Shown one piece after another: positions 55,977-64,000 of a DNA stretch of 64,000 nucleotides (within the stretch, counting starts at the first letter, position 1; each line of letters starts with the position of its first letter). The stretch is taken from the NCBI GenBank assembly GCA_913049685.1, contig CAJWZD010000007.1:1-64000 (forward strand), in the 5' to 3' direction. The stretch comes from an uncultured Fidelibacterota bacterium (GTDB taxonomy: Bacteria > Fidelibacterota > Marinisomatia > Marinisomatales > TCS55). The position numbers were made by a program, and so were the translations under genes. The notes below the pieces were generated by a model. The model worked only from the letters and a program-made list of their open reading frames with translations, was not told the DNA's origin and made no database searches.

Positions 55977-56946
55977 AATTACTGCAACTGCAAAATATCT
56001 TCCCAAAAATACATTAACTAACTTAGACTTAGAAAAAATGGTTGATACGTCTGATGAATGGATACTATCTCGTACTGGGATTGAAAAGAGACATTTAGTC
56101 AGCAATGGAGAAGCAACTTCTGATATGTGCAAAGAGGTTGCTCTAGAACTTTTGAAAAAATCTAATAAAAACCCAGATGAAATCGATTTGATTTTAGTTG
56201 CTACCAGTACGCCAGATGTTCCTGTTGTATCAACTGCGGCCCTTGTTCAAGATAAAATTGGAGCAAAAAATGCATGGGGTTATGATATTGTTGCTGCCTG
56301 CACTGGATTTGTTTATGCTATGGAAACTGGAGCAAAGCTTGTCGAATCTGGGAAATATAAAAATGTAATTGTTATAGGTGCAGATACAATGAGTTCAATT
56401 ATCGATTATACGGATAGAAACACGTGTGTAATTTTTGGTGATGGAGGTGGGGGCGTGCTTCTAGAGCCATCTGATGATGATTGTGGTGTATTGGATTCAA
56501 TTTTGCTTGCTGATGGAAGTGGTCATAAATATTTAACAGTTCCTGCTGGAGGAAGCTTAAGGCCAGCAAGTAAAGAAACTATTGATAAAAAAATGCACTA
56601 TGTTTATCAAGATGGAAAGGCGGTTTTCAAGTTTGCGGTTAAAAATATGGCTGATGTAAGTAAAGAAATTCTTGATAAAAATAACATAGAAGGTAAAGAT
56701 CTTAAGCTGTTTATTCCGCATCAGGCTAATAAGCGTATCATTGATGCTGCTGCAAGACGCTGTGGCTTAAGTGAGAAGCAGGTTCTTGTAAACATAAATA
56801 AGTATGGGAATACAACTGCTGGGACAATTCCTATCGCATTAGATGATGCAGTGGAAGCAAAAATGTTAGAAAAAAATGATATAGTGTTGTTTGCGGCTTT
56901 TGGAGGTGGTTTTACATGGGGAAGCATGTTAATTAAATGGTCATAA
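55966..56946 (+). CDS. fabH: Beta-ketoacyl-ACP synthase III
   Basis: Starts fatty acid synthesis by condensing acetyl-CoA with malonyl-ACP, 326 aa. The catalytic triad is visible: Cys112 in AACTGF, His in PHQANKRI, and Asn in NINKYGNTTAGTIP. GGAGG lies six bases before GTG 55966, which fixes the start inside the end of plsX. Confidence 0.97.
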   Translation: MKAKITATAKYLPKNTLTNLDLEKMVDTSDEWILSRTGIEKRHLVSNGEATSDMCKEVALELLKKSNKNPDEIDLILVATSTPDVPVVSTAALVQDKIGAKNAWGYDIVAACTGFVYAMETGAKLVESGKYKNVIVIGADTMSSIIDYTDRNTCVIFGDGGGGVLLEPSDDDCGVLDSILLADGSGHKYLTVPAGGSLRPASKETIDKKMHYVYQDGKAVFKFAVKNMADVSKEILDKNNIEGKDLKLFIPHQANKRIIDAAARRCGLSEKQVLVNINKYGNTTAGTIPIALDDAVEAKMLEKNDIVLFAAFGGGFTWGSMLIKWS

Positions 56947-57872
56947 ATTCTCAAAAAGTTGCGCTACTATGCCCCGGGCAAGCTTCTCAGAAAGTTGGAA
57001 TGTGTAATGATTTATATAGCCAAGGAGGTTTTGCAAAAGAGCATATTGACATAGCGTGCGATATTTTGGGTTACGATATCAAAAGCATTATGTTTGATGG
57101 CCCTAAGGAAATTCTTTCTGAAACGATTCATACTCAACCTGCAATATTTATCGCCAGCTTCATTGTTGGAAATTTATTGATAAATAATGGATTAAAACCA
57201 AAGTGTATTGCTGGTCATAGTGTTGGCGAAGTTTCAGCGTATACTTTAGCAAAATCTTTAGATTTTGAGAATGGTCTCAAATTGGTGCAGTTTCGCGCCA
57301 AGTCGATGCATAAAGCAGGACTAGATCGACAAGGTTCAATGGCAGCGGTAATTGGTATTGATGAGAAAATATTAGAGGATATTTGTTTAAAATACTCTAA
57401 CGGTCAAGCATGTGTCGCAAATTACAACTCTCCTACTCAAGCGGTTATTTCAGGCGACAGCTCTGCAATTGAAGATATTACTCCTAAAATTCTTAGCGCC
57501 GGAGCACTTAAGGTGATTAAGCTAAATGTAAGTGGAGCCTTTCATTCACCTCTTATGAATTCGGCAAAAGAGAAACTAAATGAATTCATTAAGAATGTGA
57601 AATTTTATGATCCAATTTTTCCTGTGTATTCAAATACAACTAGTTTCCCGATTGATAATAAAAAAGATATTCCTCAATCTTTAGTTAAGCAATTGATCAG
57701 CCCAGTGCTTTGGTATAAATCAGTCCACGAGATGATATCGAATGGAATTACTTCAGGCATTGAAATTGGCCCAGGAAAAGTCCTTCAAGGGCTCTCAAAA
57801 AGGATTGATTCTTCATTAAATATGTATGGTGCAGAAACACATCAAGATATATTAAATTTAGGCCATGTTTAA
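56937..57872 (+). CDS. fabD: Malonyl-CoA:ACP transacylase
   Basis: Loads malonyl onto ACP, 311 aa. LLCPGQASQKVGM, the nucleophile Ser95 in GHSVGEVSAYT, AFHSPLM with the catalytic His, and GPGKVLQGL are conserved. It overlaps fabH by ten bases and fabG by eight. Confidence 0.96.
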   Translation: MVINSQKVALLCPGQASQKVGMCNDLYSQGGFAKEHIDIACDILGYDIKSIMFDGPKEILSETIHTQPAIFIASFIVGNLLINNGLKPKCIAGHSVGEVSAYTLAKSLDFENGLKLVQFRAKSMHKAGLDRQGSMAAVIGIDEKILEDICLKYSNGQACVANYNSPTQAVISGDSSAIEDITPKILSAGALKVIKLNVSGAFHSPLMNSAKEKLNEFIKNVKFYDPIFPVYSNTTSFPIDNKKDIPQSLVKQLISPVLWYKSVHEMISNGITSGIEIGPGKVLQGLSKRIDSSLNMYGAETHQDILNLGHV

Positions 57873-58611
57873 ATTAAAAAATAAAGTTGCAATTATTACT
57901 GGAGCCTCAAGAGGCATAGGTAAATCCATAGCTCAAGAAATATCAAAATCTGGTGCGCATGTGGTTTGTGTGAGTAGATCAGAGGGCGACTTGTTAAAGA
58001 TTTCAAATAAACTTAATGATGAAGGATTCTCATCTTCCTTTTTTGTATGCGATGTATCAGATTTCAGTGACTTTAAAAAGCTTATTGATGACACTGTCTC
58101 AAAATTCAATCGAGTAGACATTTTAGTAAATAACGCTGGCATAACTAAGGACAATCTTATAATGAGAATGCCTGAGTCAGATTGGGATAAAGTTATCGAT
58201 GTCAATTTAAAAGGTGTTTTTAATGGCATTAAAGCCGTCTCAAGACAAATGATGAAGCAAAAACATGGAAGAATAATTAATATTTCTTCTATAGTAGGTT
58301 TAATTGGAAATCCTGGACAGGCAAATTATGCTGCATCTAAAGCTGGAGTTATAGGATTAGGAAAGGCAGTATCCAAGGAGCTTGCCTCACGAAATATTAC
58401 AGTAAATACGATTGCACCAGGATATATTGAAACAGATATGGTCGAAGATATTCAGGAAACAGTTAAAGAAGATTTATTCAAGCAAATACCTTTGGGTCGC
58501 ATTGGCAAACCAAGTGATATAGCAACTGCTGTTCTATACCTTGCTTCCGATGAGGCTGGCTATATAACAGGTCAAACATTAACCATTGATGGTGGAATGA
58601 CATCATTTTAA
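57865..58611 (+). CDS. fabG: 3-oxoacyl-ACP reductase
   Basis: NADPH-dependent short-chain dehydrogenase reducing 3-oxoacyl-ACP, 248 aa. It has TGASRGIGKSIA, NNAGITKDNLIMRM, Ser near 142, Tyr155 and Lys159 in YAASKAG, and the terminal GQTLTIDGGM. Position between fabD and acpP confirms FabG over other SDR roles. Confidence 0.96.
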   Translation: MFKLKNKVAIITGASRGIGKSIAQEISKSGAHVVCVSRSEGDLLKISNKLNDEGFSSSFFVCDVSDFSDFKKLIDDTVSKFNRVDILVNNAGITKDNLIMRMPESDWDKVIDVNLKGVFNGIKAVSRQMMKQKHGRIINISSIVGLIGNPGQANYAASKAGVIGLGKAVSKELASRNITVNTIAPGYIETDMVEDIQETVKEDLFKQIPLGRIGKPSDIATAVLYLASDEAGYITGQTLTIDGGMTSF

Positions 58612-58646
58612 TTAATTACTAAATTTTTAATAAAAGGAGAAACCAT

Positions 58647-58877
58647 ATGTCAACATTTGACAAAGTTAAGGACATTATCATAGATAAACTAGGCGTCGAG
58701 GAAGAAAAAATCAAGTCGGAAGCTTCATTCGTTGATGACTTGGGTGCAGACTCGCTTGATACTGTTGAATTAATTATGCAGCTTGAGGAAGAATTTGGAA
58801 TTGAAATTCCAGATGATGATGCTGAAAAAATTACAACCGTTCAAGCAGCTATAGACTATCTAGACTCAAGCAAGTAA
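58647..58877 (+). CDS. acpP: Acyl carrier protein
   Basis: A 76-aa acidic carrier with the phosphopantetheine attachment Ser36 in [23 protein letters not shown] precedes the ATG by nine bases, a strong site consistent with abundant product. Its TAA is followed directly by the fabF ATG. Confidence 0.98.
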   Translation: MSTFDKVKDIIIDKLGVEEEKIKSEASFVDDLGADSLDTVELIMQLEEEFGIEIPDDDAEKITTVQAAIDYLDSSK

Positions 58878-60128
58878 ATGTCGCCAAAAAGAAGGGTTGT
58901 TGTAACTGGACTTGGAGCCCTTGCTCCGAATGGAAATACACTTTCAAACTATTGGGATGCTCTAATCTCTGGAAAAAGTGGGATTAGAAAAATCAAAAGC
59001 TTTGATGCGGAAAACCTTAATGTTAAAATTGCAGGTGAGCTAAAAGATTTTGATCCACAAGCATATTTTGATAGAAAGGATATTCGAAAACTAGACTCTT
59101 TCACGATTTATCATATGGTTTCTGCTGAAGAGGCTATTTCTAGATCTGAATTAGATTTAGAAAAAGAGAATCTTGATAGAATTGGTGTCATAATTGGAAC
59201 TGGAATTGGAGGTATTCAGACTCTTGAGAATGAACATGGCGTTTATTTCCAAAGAGGACAAAGAAGAGTATCTCCTTTTTTTGTACCACGATTTATTCCA
59301 AATATAGCATCTGGCAACCTTGCAATAAGATTTGGACTTAAGGGTCCAAATCATACGATAATTTCTGCGTGCGCATCTGGTACTGATGCTATTGGATGCG
59401 CAGCTAGAACGATTCAATACGGAGATGCTGATGTAATGATTACTGGAGGCTCCGAAGCAAGTATAACAGGATTAACTATTTCCGGATTTGCTAACATAAG
59501 AGCTCTATCAACAAGAAATGGCTCTCCGGAATCTGCAAGTCGTCCATTTGACCTTGAAAGAGATGGCTTTGTTCTGGGTGAGGGAGCTGCAGCTCTTGTT
59601 CTTGAAGATGAGGAGCATGCAAAGAGTCGTAATGCTACTATTTTAGCCGAACTGGCTGGCTATGGAGCAACAGATGATGCATACCATATAACTCAACCTT
59701 CTGAAGGCGGTACAGGCGCAATTAAGGCAATGAATCTTGCAATAAAAGATGCTAGAATTTCTCCAGAGGACGTGAATTATATTAACGCTCATGGAACCTC
59801 CACTCCATTTAATGACAAAACTGAGTCTGCTGCTATTTCTTCTTTATTTGGAAATCATTCATCAAAACTAAGAGTGAGTTCAACAAAATCAATGATTGGA
59901 CATGCTTTAGGTGCTAGCGGCGCACTTGAAGCTGTTGCTTGCGTTAAAGCAATCAATGAAAATATTGCACCTCCCACAATAAATTATGAAAATAAAGATC
60001 CAGATTGCGTTCTTAATTATGTTCCCAACAAGGCTGAGAAAATTCAAATTGATACCGCTATGTCTAATTCTTTTGGTTTTGGAGGCCACAATGCTGTTAT
60101 AGTTTTCAAAAAATGGGAAGACAGCTGA
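58878..60128 (+). CDS. fabF: Beta-ketoacyl-ACP synthase II
   Basis: Elongating condensing enzyme, 416 aa. The Cys165 nucleophile in SACASGTDAIG, His in NAHGTSTPFND, and His in MIGHALGASGALE complete the catalytic site; NSFGFGGHNAVIVFK ends the protein. It starts immediately after the acpP stop and overlaps rnc by 16 bases. Confidence 0.97.
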   Translation: MSPKRRVVVTGLGALAPNGNTLSNYWDALISGKSGIRKIKSFDAENLNVKIAGELKDFDPQAYFDRKDIRKLDSFTIYHMVSAEEAISRSELDLEKENLDRIGVIIGTGIGGIQTLENEHGVYFQRGQRRVSPFFVPRFIPNIASGNLAIRFGLKGPNHTIISACASGTDAIGCAARTIQYGDADVMITGGSEASITGLTISGFANIRALSTRNGSPESASRPFDLERDGFVLGEGAAALVLEDEEHAKSRNATILAELAGYGATDDAYHITQPSEGGTGAIKAMNLAIKDARISPEDVNYINAHGTSTPFNDKTESAAISSLFGNHSSKLRVSSTKSMIGHALGASGALEAVACVKAINENIAPPTINYENKDPDCVLNYVPNKAEKIQIDTAMSNSFGFGGHNAVIVFKKWEDS

Positions 60129-60832
60129 TTAGTATTTTGTCATTTTTTGGCTCCTTATTTAAAAATAATTCTTTAACTCAAATAGAGAAAAAATGTGAAT
60201 ATCGATTTAAGAATAGGTCTTACTTAGACCAGGCTTTTTCGCACAGATCAATATCTGCAAAACCCAGAGAAAATTATGAACGATTAGAATTTCTTGGTGA
60301 TGCGGTTATTGATATCGTAGTTAGTAGAGAACTGATGAGAGAATTTCCTGAAGGAGATGAAGGTATTTTAACTCAAAAAAGATCTGCGCTAGTTCAAAAA
60401 TCTTTTCTTTCCACAATGGGCCAATTGCTAAATCTATTAGACCATATTAAGATAGAGCCAAACGTTGATCTATCCCAAGATAAAATAGCGCTTAAACAAG
60501 CTGCAAACCTTTACGAGGCTCTTATAGGGGCAATCTATTTAGATGGAGGTATTAATTCTGCAAAAAAAGTGATTTTATCTACAGTATGGTCTCATAGGGA
60601 ACTAGCTTGGAAATCTGTTAACCATAAAGGTAAACTAATTGAGCTTTGCCATACAAAACATATGGAAAATCCTAGATTTCTTGTATCAAACGTTTCAGGA
60701 CCTGAACATAAAAAATTGTTTGAAGTAAAAGTTAAGATTGGAAATAATTTTTACCCAAGCGGTATAGGTTCGAACAAAAAAATTGCGGAACAGCATGCCG
60801 CTCAATTAGCAATTGATTCAATCAATGACTAG
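60113..60832 (+). CDS. rnc: Ribonuclease III
   Basis: Double-stranded RNA endonuclease for rRNA and mRNA processing, 239 aa. The signature ERLEFLGDAVI with metal-binding Glu and Asp, and EALIGAIYLDGG, form the nuclease domain; a dsRBD fills about 168-239 (IGSNKKIAEQHAAQLAI). Its TAG stop is shared, as CTAG, with the stop of the convergent gene. Standard end of the cluster. Confidence 0.96.
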   Translation: MGRQLISILSFFGSLFKNNSLTQIEKKCEYRFKNRSYLDQAFSHRSISAKPRENYERLEFLGDAVIDIVVSRELMREFPEGDEGILTQKRSALVQKSFLSTMGQLLNLLDHIKIEPNVDLSQDKIALKQAANLYEALIGAIYLDGGINSAKKVILSTVWSHRELAWKSVNHKGKLIELCHTKHMENPRFLVSNVSGPEHKKLFEVKVKIGNNFYPSGIGSNKKIAEQHAAQLAIDSIND

Positions 60833-61383
60833 CTGTCAATATCTTTTATTTTATCTCTAATTCGTGCAGCCATTTCATACTGTTCTTTATCTATAGCCTT
60901 TTGTAGTTGTTGCTCGAGGACTTTCATCTCTGGAGATTGCTTAATCTCATCTTCAATAATTAACGAGTCCTCTTCCCAAACAATAGCCTCTTTCATTACC
61001 TCTTCAGCAACTAAAATAGGTGCATGAATTCTGAGAGCAATTGCAAGCGCATCACTTGGTCTCGAATCAATATTCTTTTGACCTAAAATCTTTGAGTCAA
61101 TATTGATACAAGAAAAATATATACCATCTTCTACTTTGGTTATTTTAATTGAAGATATTTTGCTATTTATTTCATTAATCATATTTACAATTAAATCATG
61201 GGTAAGCGGTCTTGGTGTTTCAACAAATTCCATTGCCATAGCAATTGATTGCGCTTCATAAGCCCCAACAAGGACTGGCAAATTTCTATCACCATCAATT
61301 TCTTCTAAAATAACTGCATAGCTTCTACTTGGATGATAGTAAGAAATTTTTTTTATTTTAACTGGAATCATTAGAGAAGACAT
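60829..61383 (-). CDS. Bifunctional nuclease (DUF151) domain protein with UVR motif
   Basis: A 184-aa protein. The BFN/DUF151 domain fills residues about 5-140 (YAVILEEIDGDRNLPVLVGAYEAQSIAMAM, RPLTHDLIVNMI, SRPSDALAIALR). A C-terminal UvrB/C interaction motif (LEQQLQKAIDKEQYEMAARIRDKI) follows. The fold has been reported with DNase/RNase activity in plants; in bacteria the role is uncertain. It may be the last-read gene of the unit or separate, 30 bases after the isomerase gene. Confidence 0.9.
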   Translation of the reverse strand: MSSLMIPVKIKKISYYHPSRSYAVILEEIDGDRNLPVLVGAYEAQSIAMAMEFVETPRPLTHDLIVNMINEINSKISSIKITKVEDGIYFSCINIDSKILGQKNIDSRPSDALAIALRIHAPILVAEEVMKEAIVWEEDSLIIEDEIKQSPEMKVLEQQLQKAIDKEQYEMAARIRDKIKDIDS

Positions 61384-61413
61384 TATAAAAGTTATATACG
61401 TAATTATCCTAAT

Positions 61414-62460
61414 TCAACTTTTTTCAGATAATATTTTTTTTAATTTATCAATTTTCTTTACAGGGCTAGGGTCAGTGGAATGAAGCAATGCGCACCAATA
61501 ACTAACCCAATCACCAAAATGCAATAGATGAATAAATCTTTCTGTAAAATTTGGACCATCGATTTCGATTTTCTGCTGTAAAGATGGTATGTTGGTCAGA
61601 ATATTATTTGAAGCATCAATTCGCAATGAGTTTCTTGAGTTAATAGATTTATCTGAAATCCAAAGAATGGAGATTTTCTTTAAAAGCTCAGGATTTTCTT
61701 GCCAACCTACAATTTCATTATGATTCATTTCAGGGATATCATTATGATACGCAAGCATTTTTGAATTTTCACAAAATTGGCCTTTCCATCGTAACGCGAT
61801 AGCTGAAGTTGACCCATCCTCACCATAAATAACAGGAAGAGTGTCGTATATTTTTTGAGCGAGATTAAATGTTGGATTTTTATCGACACTTGTGGAATAC
61901 AAATCTCTAGCTAATTCCAGTGCTTCAATGGTTCCTGCAAGGTCATTTATCGCCTCACTTTCAGTTAGGTTTAATTTTTTTAATAAATATAAAAGAGGTA
62001 TAAATGAAAATGCTACAGCAGCTCTTGGTTGCAAACCTGAGGGTATTTCAACTTTGTCGTTATTATTTTTATCAAGCAGAAAAGAAAGCTCCCCGCCAGT
62101 AGTAATTCCAATTACTTTTGCTCCTTTAGCAATAGCATCATGGTATGCATTTAAGGATTCTTCTGTATTGCCTGAATATGAGGAACATACAACAATAGAA
62201 TTACTATTTACCCAATTAGGCAATTCATAGTTTCTATTTACTGTTAAAGGCAGTTTTAACGATTTTTTAACAAGTGACTTTGAAAGATCTCCTCCAATTG
62301 CAGAGCCCCCCATTCCGCAAACAACTATGTTTTGTGCATCACTATACGTATTGTTAAGCTTTATGTTTTCCCCGATTAATTTTGCATCTTTCATCTGTAA
62401 TGGAAATTCATATATGGATTGAAACATATTGCTCTTATCGATTGATTTATCTGTATTCAT
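61414..62460 (-). CDS. Bifunctional phosphoglucose/phosphomannose isomerase
   Basis: A 348-aa SIS-domain isomerase interconverting glucose-6-P, fructose-6-P and mannose-6-P. VVCGMGGSAIGGDLS, CSSYSGNTEESLNAY, and EMNHNEIVGW, with a catalytic Glu and His region, match the short PGI/PMI family first known from archaea, not the 550-aa classical Pgi. It shares TAATG with the upstream prenyl synthase stop. Confidence 0.92.
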   Translation of the reverse strand: MNTDKSIDKSNMFQSIYEFPLQMKDAKLIGENIKLNNTYSDAQNIVVCGMGGSAIGGDLSKSLVKKSLKLPLTVNRNYELPNWVNSNSIVVCSSYSGNTEESLNAYHDAIAKGAKVIGITTGGELSFLLDKNNNDKVEIPSGLQPRAAVAFSFIPLLYLLKKLNLTESEAINDLAGTIEALELARDLYSTSVDKNPTFNLAQKIYDTLPVIYGEDGSTSAIALRWKGQFCENSKMLAYHNDIPEMNHNEIVGWQENPELLKKISILWISDKSINSRNSLRIDASNNILTNIPSLQQKIEIDGPNFTERFIHLLHFGDWVSYWCALLHSTDPSPVKKIDKLKKILSEKS

Positions 62461-63413
62461 TAAAATTCCCTGTTTAAAATAAGGTTTGCGTATTTATTAA
62501 GCTGAACTGATCTATCGTCTGAAAGCATGCTTAGACCAGTCAATGCTTTTTCTACATTTGATTCTATTAGATTTTCTACTTCTTTTTTAACACCATTGGA
62601 TTCATAATAATTTTTGTAGTCTTCAAATTTTCTGGTTTTCTTTAAAAAATTATCCCAATCTTTCACATTGATCTTGCGAGCAACAATAGCAAGGATAGTT
62701 TGCTTATTTTCATCAATATCACTTCCAAGGCTCTTTCCCATTGATTCTTCATTGCCAAAAATCTCAAGATAATCATCTTTAATTTGAAAAGCTAATCCTA
62801 GAAAATACCCAAACTTATATATATTGACTGCTTCCTCTTCTGACGCACCACCTAACACAGCACCTAATTCTGAACACATACCTAAAAAACATGCTGTTTT
62901 TTTACCTATCATTTGAATATAGCCATCCATATCAATTGAATGGTCATTTTCGAACTCTTTGTCCATACCTTGACCCTCGCATACTTCAAGCGCAACTTCA
63001 TTAAAGCGTTGAAATATATAATTATCCAAACCAACTAGGGATAACTGCGCTAATGTAAAAAGTCCATCGCCAGCTAAGATAGCAGTTGGAATATCCCATT
63101 TATAGTGAACTGAAGGTTGTCCATGTCGCATACTATCATTGTCCATGATATCGTCGTGGACCAGAGAAAAATTATGCAATAATTCAACGGCTATACCAAG
63201 CTTCATAAGATCATCAGGTTGAGCGTCATATGCTTGTCCTGACAGATGGACAAGAACCGGTCGAAGCCTTTTGCCTCTGCCCTTTACTACATAATGAATC
63301 GGGTTGTAAAAGTATTTAGAAGAATTCAATTTGGGTGTAATCTTTGAAAGCGCCTTATCAGTCTGCGACTGGATAAATTGAATGTGCTCTTCAAATGTGC
63401 TAGTGGCCGACAT
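62460..63413 (-). CDS. Polyprenyl diphosphate synthase
   Basis: Trans-isoprenyl diphosphate synthase, 317 aa, of the FPP/GGPP/octaprenyl synthase group. First Asp-rich motif is LVHDDIMDND, second is IKDDYLEIFG; GKGRKRLRPVLVHLSG binds IPP. Product chain length cannot be set from the sequence. ATG 63413 is taken, one codon inside the TTG of the track; it overlaps the mutase stop by 14 bases. Confidence 0.93.
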   Translation of the reverse strand: MSATSTFEEHIQFIQSQTDKALSKITPKLNSSKYFYNPIHYVVKGRGKRLRPVLVHLSGQAYDAQPDDLMKLGIAVELLHNFSLVHDDIMDNDSMRHGQPSVHYKWDIPTAILAGDGLFTLAQLSLVGLDNYIFQRFNEVALEVCEGQGMDKEFENDHSIDMDGYIQMIGKKTACFLGMCSELGAVLGGASEEEAVNIYKFGYFLGLAFQIKDDYLEIFGNEESMGKSLGSDIDENKQTILAIVARKINVKDWDNFLKKTRKFEDYKNYYESNGVKKEVENLIESNVEKALTGLSMLSDDRSVQLNKYANLILNREF

Positions 63414-64000
63414 CAAATTTTAACTCACCAATCTCATTTAATTTTGATATAACTAAATTTTTATATTCATCCATTTTTTCAATACTTGTTGCTTCAAACC
63501 TGCATACAATTACTGGTTGAGTGTTTGAAGCTCTTACTAGCCCCCAGCCTTCATCAAAATTGATTCTAACGCCATCCACCGTTGAGCAATTATAATTATC
63601 GGTAAAATATTTAACTGCGATGTCTGAAATTCTAAATTTATCTTCGTCTGATTTTGCTTCAAGTCGCATCTCGGGAGTTGAAAAATATTTAGGTAATTCA
63701 TCTGCAAGCTCAGAAAGTGTCTTAGAAGAGCTTGACAAGGTCTGGAGTAGTCTTGCAGCTACGTATATTCCGTCATCATAACCAAAATAATCATCCGCGA
63801 AAAAAATATGTCCGCTCATCTCTCCCCCAAACTTACAGTCCAGTTCAAGCATTTTTTGTTTCACAAGAGAATGACCTGTTTTCCACATAACAGGCTTGCC
63901 GCCATATTTGGTTATCATTTCTTCTAAGGACTTGGAGCATTTTACGTCAAAAAGTATTTCATCGCCTGGACTAATTATTTCAGGAAGAAAAAGCGCCATT
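63400..64000 (-). CDS. Phosphomannomutase/phosphoglucomutase, C-terminal part, 5' end outside the window
   Basis: About 200 residues of an alpha-D-phosphohexomutase, continuing past the right edge. The visible part includes domain III with the sugar-binding GGEMSGHIFFADDYFGYDDGI, and domain IV with the phosphate-binding loop VRASNTQPVIVCR. The family is normally ~450 aa, so the ATG near 63999 is internal. With the neighbouring isomerase it would link fructose-6-P, mannose-6-P and mannose-1-P. Confidence 0.92.
   Translation of the reverse strand, partial: MALFLPEIISPGDEILFDVKCSKSLEEMITKYGGKPVMWKTGHSLVKQKMLELDCKFGGEMSGHIFFADDYFGYDDGIYVAARLLQTLSSSSKTLSELADELPKYFSTPEMRLEAKSDEDKFRISDIAVKYFTDNYNCSTVDGVRINFDEGWGLVRASNTQPVIVCRFEATSIEKMDEYKNLVISKLNEIGELKFDVGH

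Noticed and set aside
1-64000. Insertion sequences, CRISPR arrays, prophage or defence islands
   Set aside because: No transposase, integrase, spaced identical repeats, or toxin-antitoxin and restriction genes are visible; gene content is core throughout.

Overview
This is a compact, low-GC bacterial chromosome segment with no rRNA, CRISPR array, insertion sequence or prophage. The organism is a Gram-negative (outer-membrane) bacterium: there is a TonB-dependent receptor, a LapA/LapB pair, a lipoprotein, a DAP-type MurE, and two proteins of type IX secretion character (a PorU-like C25 sortase and a PorZ-like propeller with a FlgD-like C-terminal sorting domain). Together with the AT-rich composition this suggests the Fibrobacterota-Chlorobiota-Bacteroidota (FCB) group. 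A marine Marinimicrobia (SAR406)-like lineage is my best guess, by inference only. No stretch longer than 300 bases lacks a gene or RNA, and many genes overlap by 1-20 nt.

Layout. 1-4.3 kb (minus): polA followed by an ABC ATPase with unusual catalytic positions and a permease that runs off the left edge. 4.35-9.2 kb: rlmH, a TonB receptor preceded by a clear TPP riboswitch, and a divergent OPT-family transporter. 9.2-24.4 kb (minus): a long co-directional envelope and housekeeping block. It runs from aconitase, serA and a flavoprotein through an M23 peptidase, miaB, lapA/lapB, a TPR-SPOR protein, a selenocysteine tRNA, small basic and membrane proteins, a YwaF-like protein and an M50 protease to the PorZ-like propeller. 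24.5-46.6 kb (plus): porU, maf and rodZ, then a complete division/cell-wall (dcw) cluster mraZ-rsmH-ftsL-ftsI-murE-murF-mraY-murD-ftsW-murG-murC-murB-ftsQ-ftsA-ftsZ with MraZ-type operator repeats in front. 46.6-54.2 kb: rpmB (minus), dus, pruA, sucCD, ndk, a SPOR lipoprotein and an orphan membrane protein. 54.3-60.8 kb (plus): the fatty-acid/phospholipid cluster yceD-rpmF-plsX-fabH-fabD-fabG-acpP-fabF-rnc. 60.8-64 kb (minus): a bifunctional-nuclease-domain protein, a phosphoglucose/phosphomannose isomerase, a polyprenyl synthase and the C-terminal part of a phosphomannomutase at the right edge.

How it works together. Most of the window is core physiology: septum and peptidoglycan synthesis, type II fatty acid synthesis, TCA-cycle steps (aconitase, succinyl-CoA synthetase), proline catabolism (pruA) and envelope maintenance. 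The least ordinary signals are the riboswitch that hides a Shine-Dalgarno sequence, the selenocysteine tRNA, the MraZ boxes next to a perfect 21-bp inverted repeat, the recurrent TTGA stop/start overlaps, an ABC ATPase with replaced catalytic residues, a LapB without its metal-binding domain, and a 36-bp-period repeat inside murD. I did not find a convincing new multi-gene system.
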